From NCBI GenBank assembly GCA_002297865.1, contig DBKX01000192.1, positions 1-5,522 of the forward strand: a stretch of DNA of 5,522 nucleotides. Direction: 5' to 3'. Both the position numbers and the translations under genes were made by a program. Position 1 is the first letter of the stretch, and each line of letters begins with the position of its first letter. Origin of the DNA: Lachnoclostridium sp. UBA739. GTDB lineage: Bacteria > Bacillota_A > Clostridia > Lachnospirales > Lachnospiraceae. Shown here in pieces: positions 1 to 5,497 of this stretch. The notes under the pieces are model-generated. The model saw only the letters and a program-made list of their open reading frames with translations, was not told the origin of the DNA and searched no databases.

Positions 1-1
1 T

Positions 2-3000
2 AAAATTGATCCTATTCTTACTATACCTCCATATGAAGATCAAAACAATCGCAGACCACCTGTTGATCAAACTTTACTTTTATCGCCAGAAGTTTTAGAC
101 AAATTATATGGAAATAAATGGCAAAAATGGGTCGACGGATTTGTACAGATCTTACCGCAGTTAATGGATGGTCTAGATGAAGTTGTTAAATTGACAGATA
201 GAAAAAATTGTTTAAATAAGCAAAAAATAGATTCATATACATTTACAAACAAAAAACATTCTTATGCGCTGCAAAGACTGTTGGATCTTTCATTTAATCA
301 AGATATCGATATTACAAAAATCAGAGCATGGTCTGATAATCCAAAATCAAGTAGACTAATAAAAATAGATAATATTGTAAAATCAGTTACTGGTGATGAT
401 TATAATTCTTTCTTTAAACTTACATCTTGTTACTACAATGAAGTAAAACTTGCTAAAGAAGGTCTGTGGTCTGTCGCAGAATCTCCTTTGTTGGAACTTT
501 CTGGCATACACCCTCCGATGAAAAAAAGTATATTAAGCGAACTTATAGCAGGAGTGCTTAATATTCATGATAATTTTGACTATGATAAATTTAAAAAAGC
601 ATGGACTTCTAAAGTTTTAAAAAACAGTACCGTGCGTTCTATTTGTAAATCAATAGAAGAAAAACGTAAAAATCTTGGTAACGCATTTAATATTGAATAC
701 TCAAAAATACTAAATATTGTTTCAAGGTATGGAGAAAAAAGTCTTAAATCAGAACAAAAATCATTATTCATGATTAAGAATCAAGTTGATGCAGTATCAA
801 AATTTATTGGCAAGGAACTTAATCTTGATGACGGTAATATTGCTAAATTTTCAAATCCTTACAGCCTTGCCCAGCTTTATACTTTGATTGAAACAGATAT
901 TCATGGTTTTGCAAGTAATTGTTTAGCTGTGAATATTGAAAATAACTGTCGCATGAGATCTTCTTTAGGAAACGGTGCTTTTTGTTCAAGATTGCCTGCA
1001 GAAGCTGTCAGGCCTTTTGATGGTTCGCTTGGAAAAATTCTAAAAAGACAAGCTTATGAAATTGCTAAAAAGAAAGCTGTTGAATTAAAAGAGCTAAGCA
1101 GTATTAAGAATTCCAAAATTCATTTAGGAATTCTAATTGAAGAAAACCAATTTGAATTTTCCGCATCTATTGCCAAAATAAAGAAATCTAAATTTGCCAA
1201 AAGCTTGAGACAATTTGCCGATAAGGGCATAAAAAGACAAGATGAATATTTTTTAAATAAGGGAGAACGTATAAAAAAAGCTTCAAGGGGTATTTGTCCT
1301 TATACAGGTGATGAACTTACTGACAAGATACAAGGCGAAATAGATCATATCATTCCAAGAAGCCTTACAAAAGCACATATGGGTACGATCTTCAACACAG
1401 AGGCTAATCTGATTTATACAAGTCAGCGTGGCAATCAATTAAAGAAAGAAAGAGAGTATACACTTGAAAACTTACATCCTAAATATCTTTCGGCAGTATT
1501 TGGAACCAGTGATATATCAGTTATAAGAAATATTATTGACGATACTATTAACTCTGTTGAAGAAAAAAATGACAGATTTTTATTTGATCTCATGTCTGAA
1601 CAAGAACGAGATTGCTGTCGCCACGCATTGTTTATGCCAGGAACCCGTGCTTATGAGCTAGTTGTTGCTGCCATGGCCAAACAGTACAGTACCCGTGTAA
1701 ACGGTACTCAATCTTGGTTTATCCGTGAAATTATTTATGCTGTGATGAAAGAACTGAAAGTCTGGCTAAAAGATAATGGTAACAAGATAGATTTCCATAC
1801 ATCAAAGATCGATGTTATGAACATGTCAAAGCCGTTTAGAGATGCACTTGGTGTAATAAATCCAGCATTGGCCAAAAAAGACCCGCAACCGATCACGTCA
1901 CATGCAGTTGATGCATTATGCGTCTTAGCCGGTGCTGTAACTGATAAAAGAATATCTGCAAAGATAGGCGGTACAGAAGAACTTACACCTATAACACAAC
2001 CAGAGACGTTAGCAGAACTAGTGCCGGACAACTATGAAATCATAAAAATATCTAGAAAAGATTTTACGGATAAGGATGAACCTCAATCTCGCAAATTGTA
2101 TAAAGATACCATTTACGGAGAAAATTTTGTACCAATTATGGTCATGGGAGACATGATAAAAATTGGTTTCGATTGGGGAGTGAACAGTATTGTTGTAACA
2201 AAAGGTCGGGAAAAATTTTTAAAATTACTTTCGCCATTATTTACAGAAGAATATAAGCTGGATCTGAAATTTCATACATACAGAATTGATAATCACAAAG
2301 CTTTTTTACTTTTGCATCAAGTGCATACAAATAGCAAGGAAATTGAAAAAAACATACTTGAGCAGAGCAAATTATTAAAATCTTTATATTATACAACCCA
2401 AAGTATAGATATTTATTCTGTATATAATCCTCAAAAACGAACTTTTTTAACAGACGAAGAAATCTTAAAAAAAGAAAATTTTAATATAAAGATCAGTTCT
2501 CCTCCAAATGATATTAAATTTTCAGGAAAAATTCTTACTCTTCCGTCTAAAAAAGAATGGACTGACATCACAGAAAAACTCTCTGATTTACTTGGGCATA
2601 AAATAACTGATCTCCAAAAAGTTATTCTCACGGATCCCTACGCTGTTATCGATTCTAGGCTTAACCACAAAATCAATCATAAAGGAATATGTATACATCA
2701 TAAAGCAGTGAAACGCGTTTATAGTATACCGATGATAGCATCTCCATCAGGCGGTGTAAGAATAAAACGACAAGATATGAATGGAAATGCCATTTTTCAG
2801 ATGGTTGCTGTCAATACTCCTGAAACTGTCTTGAGCAAAGGTTTTTCAGTAAAAGAAGACAAGGTTGACTGGAAAAATAGTGCAAATATAGAAGCCTATT
2901 CAGGAAACAATTTAACATTAAAAGATACTCCTATTAATATTACAAATAATTACGTTTTAATGAGTGAAATACGTACAATAATAAAAAATGATGATTTAAT

Positions 3001-3301
3001 CATCAGAATGGCACCAGGATCTGAGGGAAGACGTATTATTTACATAGAACAATCTTTTGACGATTTTAACAAATGCATGAATAAACGATTTAAATCTTTA
3101 TTTGAAATTACAAGTGAAATTAAATTAAATAAAGACGAAATTGAAATATTCAAGCGGAAATTAAATTTTAAATTTGCTGGAGTTCCTCGTCTTGGCAGTA
3201 TAAAAGTGACTAATATAGGAAAATTAGTTAAATATTACTATACTGTTGATTCGAGTAATGCAGAAATGAATTCTTTTTACGATAGAGCAAAAATTAGATA
3301 A
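2..3301 (+). CDS. cas9: CRISPR-associated endonuclease Cas9, type II-B (5' partial)
   Basis: RNA-guided DNA endonuclease that cuts both target strands when loaded with crRNA and tracrRNA. The frame is open to the left edge, so the N-terminus (RuvC-I with its catalytic Asp, bridge helix and much of the REC lobe) is missing; 1099 residues remain. The ATG at 164 is internal. Counting from base 2, residues 8-20 (IPPYEDQNNRRPP) resemble a motif I recall from the FnCas9 group. RuvC-II is ILIEENQFEF with probable catalytic E380 (1139-1141). HNH is GEIDHIIPRS with D448 and catalytic H449 (1346-1348), then N469 and N478, spaced as in SpCas9 N854/N863. RuvC-III is SHAVDAL with H634 and D637 (1901-1912). 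About 465 residues follow RuvC-III, close to FnCas9 as I recall it (1629 aa in total), and should hold the wedge and PAM-interacting domains. By that comparison roughly 470-500 residues lie outside the window. All visible catalytic residues are intact, so the nuclease looks active. Subtype II-B is supported by size and by cas4 in the operon. Confidence 0.96.
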   Translation, partial: KIDPILTIPPYEDQNNRRPPVDQTLLLSPEVLDKLYGNKWQKWVDGFVQILPQLMDGLDEVVKLTDRKNCLNKQKIDSYTFTNKKHSYALQRLLDLSFNQDIDITKIRAWSDNPKSSRLIKIDNIVKSVTGDDYNSFFKLTSCYYNEVKLAKEGLWSVAESPLLELSGIHPPMKKSILSELIAGVLNIHDNFDYDKFKKAWTSKVLKNSTVRSICKSIEEKRKNLGNAFNIEYSKILNIVSRYGEKSLKSEQKSLFMIKNQVDAVSKFIGKELNLDDGNIAKFSNPYSLAQLYTLIETDIHGFASNCLAVNIENNCRMRSSLGNGAFCSRLPAEAVRPFDGSLGKILKRQAYEIAKKKAVELKELSSIKNSKIHLGILIEENQFEFSASIAKIKKSKFAKSLRQFADKGIKRQDEYFLNKGERIKKASRGICPYTGDELTDKIQGEIDHIIPRSLTKAHMGTIFNTEANLIYTSQRGNQLKKEREYTLENLHPKYLSAVFGTSDISVIRNIIDDTINSVEEKNDRFLFDLMSEQERDCCRHALFMPGTRAYELVVAAMAKQYSTRVNGTQSWFIREIIYAVMKELKVWLKDNGNKIDFHTSKIDVMNMSKPFRDALGVINPALAKKDPQPITSHAVDALCVLAGAVTDKRISAKIGGTEELTPITQPETLAELVPDNYEIIKISRKDFTDKDEPQSRKLYKDTIYGENFVPIMVMGDMIKIGFDWGVNSIVVTKGREKFLKLLSPLFTEEYKLDLKFHTYRIDNHKAFLLLHQVHTNSKEIEKNILEQSKLLKSLYYTTQSIDIYSVYNPQKRTFLTDEEILKKENFNIKISSPPNDIKFSGKILTLPSKKEWTDITEKLSDLLGHKITDLQKVILTDPYAVIDSRLNHKINHKGICIHHKAVKRVYSIPMIASPSGGVRIKRQDMNGNAIFQMVAVNTPETVLSKGFSVKEDKVDWKNSANIEAYSGNNLTLKDTPINITNNYVLMSEIRTIIKNDDLIIRMAPGSEGRRIIYIEQSFDDFNKCMNKRFKSLFEITSEIKLNKDEIEIFKRKLNFKFAGVPRLGSIKVTNIGKLVKYYYTVDSSNAEMNSFYDRAKIR

Positions 3302-3308
3302 AAAAAAA

Positions 3309-4310
3309 ATGCGTCATCTTACTGTCACTCAATTTGGAACTTTTTTAGGAATATCAGGACAAAGACTTGTCGTCAAACATGATAAGTCAGTTATTCTTGA
3401 AGAAGCTCTATCCAGAATAAGATCGATTAGCATTACCAAAAATGGAGTTTCTATCTCATCTGATCTTATTTCAGCTTGTGCCGTAAGAGGTATAAAATTA
3501 TTTTTTCTTGACTGGAGAGGAATGATAGCTTCAGCATTGATCGGACAAAATCAACATGCAGTAGTAGCTCTTAGAAAGGCTCAATTTGCTGCTATTGAAC
3601 GAAATGATAAATGCTGTGTGTTAGCTAAAAATATTATTATTACCAAAATTAAAAATCAACGTGCAGTTATAAGATATTTTTTTAAATACCTATCAAAAGA
3701 TTGCAACAAAGATTTATCTGATATTGTCAATCAATATCTTTGCTCTGTTGGTAATTTATTAAATCAACTAGATAATATCAAGAAAATTGATAATCATTGG
3801 AAAAACCTTATATTTGGCATTGAAGGTAAAGCTGCTACCATTTATTGGCAAACATTATCAAAATGTAAATTATTACCTGATGATTTTTTTGTAAGAGAAG
3901 GACGAAATGCTCAAAGTTTAACAAATAAGGCTTTAAACTATGGATACGCTATTCTTCTTGGATATGTTTGGGCTGCAATAGATAATGCTGGACTTGAAGT
4001 ATATGCTGGTATTTTACATGTAGATAGACCTGGTAAACCATCACTTGTTCTTGATTTAATGGAAGAGTACCGGGCATGGGTAGTCGATAGATCAATTATA
4101 AAGATTAGAGATAAAGTTTTGAAAGCAAAATCCTTTGATTTTTCAATTAAAAAGGTTATTGCAGAAGAAATTCACAAAACAATGTCCAACAGTTACCGTT
4201 ATCACAAGAAAAAAGTAAAACTTGAAAACATATTACAGCGTCAGGTTTATAGATTTTCAGGAAGTATGGCGTCAGAAGAAAATTATAAAGGTTACATTTT
4301 TAAATGGTGA
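3309..4310 (+). CDS. cas1: CRISPR-associated integrase Cas1 (type II)
   Basis: Integrase subunit of the Cas1-Cas2 adaptation complex; it joins prespacer 3' ends to the leader-proximal repeat. The protein has 333 residues, normal for the family. Residues 1-80 or so form the N-terminal beta domain (HLTVTQFGTFLGISGQRL, then the LFFLDWRG segment). The helical C-terminal domain holds the metal ligands: E172 in GIEGKAA, H237 in ILHVDRPGKPSL, and D249 with E252/E253 in LVLDLMEEYR. The ATG at 3309 starts 7 nt after the cas9 stop, and the first A of this start is the last base of a run of ten A (3300-3309). No Shine-Dalgarno is visible, so translation is probably coupled to cas9 or starts on the A-rich leader. 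This start keeps the whole beta domain; no upstream in-frame alternative looks better. The gene ends 4 nt before cas2. Confidence 0.97.
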   Translation: MRHLTVTQFGTFLGISGQRLVVKHDKSVILEEALSRIRSISITKNGVSISSDLISACAVRGIKLFFLDWRGMIASALIGQNQHAVVALRKAQFAAIERNDKCCVLAKNIIITKIKNQRAVIRYFFKYLSKDCNKDLSDIVNQYLCSVGNLLNQLDNIKKIDNHWKNLIFGIEGKAATIYWQTLSKCKLLPDDFFVREGRNAQSLTNKALNYGYAILLGYVWAAIDNAGLEVYAGILHVDRPGKPSLVLDLMEEYRAWVVDRSIIKIRDKVLKAKSFDFSIKKVIAEEIHKTMSNSYRYHKKKVKLENILQRQVYRFSGSMASEENYKGYIFKW

Positions 4311-4311
4311 T
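4306..4311 (+). promoter_or_regulatory. Shine-Dalgarno for cas2, embedded in the cas1 stop
   Basis: GGTGAT matches the 3' half of the full bacterial Shine-Dalgarno consensus (AAGGAGGTGAT) and sits 3 nt before the ATG at 4315. It contains the TGA stop of cas1 (4308-4310), so termination of cas1 and initiation of cas2 share the site, an arrangement typical of translational coupling. It also supports 4315 over the in-frame ATG at 4222, which lies deep inside cas1. The short spacing leaves some doubt about strength. Confidence 0.5.
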
Positions 4312-4314
4312 TGT

Positions 4315-4611
4315 ATGGGTATTTACAACAAATATCTAATCTGTTACGACATAGAAAATGATAAAATAAGAAAAAAATTCTTTGATGAAATGAAAAATTT
4401 GGGACTAATTCCTGTACAAAAATCAGTTTTCTACGGTGATTTAGCATCCCCAGAGTTTTTTACAATAAAAAAAATCGCTAATGAATTGCTAAAATCAGAT
4501 ACAGATAAATGTTTGTGGATCAAATGTAATCTATGTGAAAAAGACATAAAAGAATGTTTTGGTTACGATGATTTTAGATATTTAGAACCAGACGGATATG
4601 CTGCAATATAA
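4315..4611 (+). CDS. cas2: CRISPR-associated protein Cas2
   Basis: Small structural partner of Cas1 in spacer acquisition; a Cas2 dimer bridges two Cas1 dimers. With the start at 4315 the product has 98 residues, the usual Cas2 length. It opens with a typical first strand, YLICYDIENDKIRKKF, with the conserved Asp at position 12, followed by VQKSVFYGDL, the usual second-strand region of this ferredoxin-like fold. The same frame opens earlier, at 4222, but the extra 31 residues overlap cas1 and show no Cas2 features, so that start is rejected. The gene begins 4 nt after cas1 stops, and its last 14 nt overlap the start of cas4. Catalytic nuclease activity is not required for adaptation in systems studied so far and is not claimed here. 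Confidence 0.95.
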   Translation: MGIYNKYLICYDIENDKIRKKFFDEMKNLGLIPVQKSVFYGDLASPEFFTIKKIANELLKSDTDKCLWIKCNLCEKDIKECFGYDDFRYLEPDGYAAI

Positions 4612-5185
4612 CATTCCTGTATCAATGCTTAGACAGTATTGTTTTTGCCCTCGTATTCCTTATTTTTATATAGTCAGATCTATTAAGCCGTATGAACAGC
4701 CTTGGGTTAAACAAGGAATAGATGAACATATTAGACAACAAATGTTGATGAAAAGAAGAAACCTTAGTAGGTTTAATATCAACAATATAGGTTTTATAAA
4801 AGATAATGTTGAATTATATAGCGAAAAATTGAATCTCCATGGTATCTGCGATGCTGTTATTGAAACTGCGGAAGCATCTTTTGTATTGGAATTTAAAAAC
4901 AGTTCATATTATAAGATATCTCTCGCTACATCAGTCCAACTTGCAGCATACGCAATGTTATACGAAGAAAATTTTAACAAACATGTAGAAAAAGGATTCG
5001 TTCTTTATGGCACAAAAGCAAAAACTCTTGAAATCAAAATAGACCAAGAACTCAAAGACAGAACATTAGATATTAGGGACAAAATTCTCGAAACTATAAA
5101 AAGAAGTTACATCCCAAATTCACCAGCTGACGAAACCAAGTGTAGCCAATGTGAATTTTTTAATTTTTGCGCAGATCGCTACTAA
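4598..5185 (+). CDS. cas4: CRISPR-associated exonuclease Cas4 (RecB-like, Fe-S)
   Basis: RecB-family nuclease that, in systems studied, processes prespacers and helps choose PAM-proximal ends before Cas1-Cas2 integration. The product has 195 residues. The N-terminal cysteine motif is QYCFCPR (C15, C17); H44 is the candidate motif-I histidine; D85 in GICDAVIE, E98 and K100 in VLEFKNS make up the PD-(D/E)xK core; Q114 and Y118 in QLAAYAM form the RecB QxxxY motif. C182, C185 and C191 in KCSQCEFFNFC complete the likely [4Fe-4S] ligands with C17. The start at 4598 overlaps cas2 by 14 nt. An internal ATG at 4625 would remove IPVS, a segment usual in Cas4 N-termini, so 4598 is preferred, although no strong ribosome site is seen for either. 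Cas4 beside cas1-cas2 in a cas9 operon defines subtype II-B. Confidence 0.96.
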   Translation: MLQYNIPVSMLRQYCFCPRIPYFYIVRSIKPYEQPWVKQGIDEHIRQQMLMKRRNLSRFNINNIGFIKDNVELYSEKLNLHGICDAVIETAEASFVLEFKNSSYYKISLATSVQLAAYAMLYEENFNKHVEKGFVLYGTKAKTLEIKIDQELKDRTLDIRDKILETIKRSYIPNSPADETKCSQCEFFNFCADRY

Positions 5186-5191
5186 CGATCT
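5173..5191. terminator. hairpin across the cas4 stop, possible weak terminator
   Basis: A perfect 6-bp inverted repeat, AGATCG (5173-5178) and CGATCT (5186-5191), encloses a 7-nt loop that contains the cas4 stop codon. On the plus strand it is followed by ATTT only, a poor U-tract; on the minus strand it is followed by GCGC, then an A-rich stretch. It lies where the plus-strand cas operon and the minus-strand tracrRNA converge, so it could mark the 3' end of either transcript, but no classical intrinsic terminator is seen. Confidence 0.3.
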
Positions 5192-5292
5192 ATTTCCGGA
5201 TGCACATGGCAGTTGCCGGATTCAAACTTGATTTTTGATGATTTCAGCTCGCCTTAAAGACGACTTCTATCAGTATCAGTAACCTATCTTTT
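5190..5292 (-). ncRNA. putative tracrRNA (antisense to the cas operon)
   Basis: The trans-activating RNA pairs with the crRNA repeat and is bound by Cas9. Read on the minus strand from about 5292, it begins AAAAG and enters a 20-nt anti-repeat (5287-5268) that pairs with the repeat's minus-strand RNA by 18 Watson-Crick pairs, one G-U and one mismatch. Next come a stem-loop at 5265-5246 (AGUCGUC / GGCGAGCU, UUUAA loop, one bulged G) and an A-rich linker containing GAAAUCAUCAAAAAUCAAG. A hairpin at 5220-5195 (UCCGG / CCGGA) follows. The linker and hairpin resemble the 3' half of FnCas9 tracrRNA as I remember it (GUAAUCAUUUAAAAG, then UUUUGAACGGAC). An extended -10 promoter lies at the right distance. 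The 3' end is uncertain, since no U-tract follows the last hairpin; it may extend into cas4 as antisense RNA. The anti-repeat itself is symmetric in strand; the promoter and the hairpins decide for minus. Confidence 0.8.
5268..5287 (-). other. tracrRNA anti-repeat
   Basis: Minus-strand AUAGGUUACUGAUACUGAUA is complementary to positions 9-28 of the crRNA repeat written in its minus-strand sense. The only interruptions are one G-A mismatch and one G-U wobble. Complementarity ends sharply on both sides, so this is a dedicated anti-repeat core and not a full degenerate repeat copy. The CUACUG tandem in the repeat is mirrored here as ACUGAUACUGAUA. Confidence 0.85.
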
Positions 5293-5307
5293 GTTTCTAG
5301 TATAACA
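5293..5307 (-). promoter_or_regulatory. extended -10 promoter of the tracrRNA
   Basis: The minus strand reads TGTTATACTAGAAAC. TATACT (5304-5299) is a one-mismatch -10 box preceded by the extended element TGN, which can replace a -35 box; none with good spacing is seen (GATGAT stands at 17 nt). A start 7 nt after the -10 falls at about 5292, five bases before the anti-repeat. The 12 bases TATACTAGAAAC match TATAATTGAAAC of the CRISPR repeat at 10 positions. Confidence 0.6.
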
Positions 5308-5314
5308 TTTTTTC

Positions 5315-5350
5315 GCAAAAAATCATCTTTAGATTGCAAAAAACATCTTT
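5315..5350. repeat. 21-bp-period tandem A/T-rich direct repeat
   Basis: GCAAAAAATCATCTTT (5315-5330) and GCAAAAAACATCTTT (5336-5350) differ by one inserted T. On the minus strand each unit reads AAAGATG(A)TTTTTTGC, a T6 run behind an AAAGAT half-stem. A 10-bp inverted repeat, TTTTCGCAAA (5310-5319) and TTTGCGAAAA (5348-5357), brackets the pair, so alternative folds compete. The block separates the array from the tracrRNA promoter. Confidence 0.75.
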
Positions 5351-5360
5351 GCGAAAAGAT
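5338..5360 (-). terminator. putative intrinsic terminator behind the array (minus strand)
   Basis: On the minus strand, ATCTTT, loop TCGC and AAAGAT form a perfect 6-bp stem with a tetraloop, followed by G and six T (5343-5338). It would stop minus-strand transcripts leaving the array before they reach the tracrRNA promoter. The stem is AT-rich and therefore weak, but the tetraloop and T6 run are in the right order only on this strand. A second, weaker T6 unit follows 21 bp further on. Confidence 0.5.
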
Positions 5361-5373
5361 ATAATATATTATT

Positions 5374-5413
5374 AACAGCAACTAATTAAAAAATCACATA
5401 AAAAATTGCTGTT
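5374..5413. repeat. inverted repeat at the array boundary
   Basis: AACAGCAA (5374-5381) and TTGCTGTT (5406-5413) are perfect 8-bp inverses around a 24-nt AT-rich centre. The right arm includes the first three bases of repeat 1. It could be a boundary hairpin of minus-strand array transcripts or a protein site, or it could be chance in AT-rich DNA. The stretch 5361-5410 otherwise shows no gene. Confidence 0.45.
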
Positions 5414-5416
5414 TCA

Positions 5417-5422
5417 ATTATA
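5417..5422 (-). promoter_or_regulatory. -10 box inside CRISPR repeat 1
   Basis: The minus strand reads TATAAT, a perfect sigma-70 -10 hexamer, followed by TGAAAC to the end of the repeat. A start about 7 nt downstream would fall at 5410, outside the array, making a short non-crRNA transcript towards the terminator at 5360-5338. The -35 position in the repeat (TTCAGT at 17-nt spacing) is poor. Confidence 0.4.
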
Positions 5423-5491
5423 GGCTACTGCTACTGATAACTGAAACTTTTATTATTGCGTATGCGTGCGATTGCGTGATGCTTAGTTTCA

Positions 5492-5497
5492 ATTATA
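5492..5497 (-). promoter_or_regulatory. -10 box inside CRISPR repeat 2
   Basis: This is the same TATAAT in repeat 2. With the six bases TGAAAC between it and the spacer, the predicted start is at about 5485, the first spacer base in the minus sense. Such a transcript would be spacer plus repeat 1, that is, one crRNA precursor without an upstream repeat. Type II-C arrays of Neisseria and Campylobacter are known to use repeat-borne promoters. Here it is inferred from sequence only, and no good -35 is visible. Confidence 0.45.

Noticed and set aside
164..166. ATG at 164 as the true cas9 start
   Set aside because: The frame stays open to base 2, and residues before 164 (IPPYEDQNNRRPP) belong to Cas9; the real start is outside the window.
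67..2631. Minus-strand open frames of 61-98 codons opposite cas9
   Set aside because: They are short, show no recognisable domain, and lie opposite strongly conserved Cas9 motifs; they are shadows of the plus-strand gene.
4222..4314. In-frame extension of Cas2 by 31 residues from an ATG at 4222
   Set aside because: It lies inside the conserved end of cas1 in another frame, shows no Cas2 features, and has no ribosome site; the ATG at 4315 gives the normal Cas2 length behind a GGTGAT.
5268..5360. tracrRNA on the plus strand
   Set aside because: The anti-repeat would pair equally well, but no suitable promoter is seen upstream on that strand, and the downstream sequence lacks the hairpins and the FnCas9-like 3' half found on the minus strand.
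5334..5365. Plus-strand leader promoter, TATAAT at 5360-5365 with TTGCAA at 5334-5339
   Set aside because: The spacer is 20 nt and the -35 is weak; the tracrRNA and crRNA orientation favour minus-strand transcription. TATAAT is expected by chance in such AT-rich DNA.
5366..5390. scaRNA-like second degenerate repeat (minus strand AGTTGCTGTTAATAAT)
   Set aside because: It resembles the Francisella repeat start by eye but has little similarity to this locus's own repeat and no clear complementarity to the tracrRNA; too weak to call.
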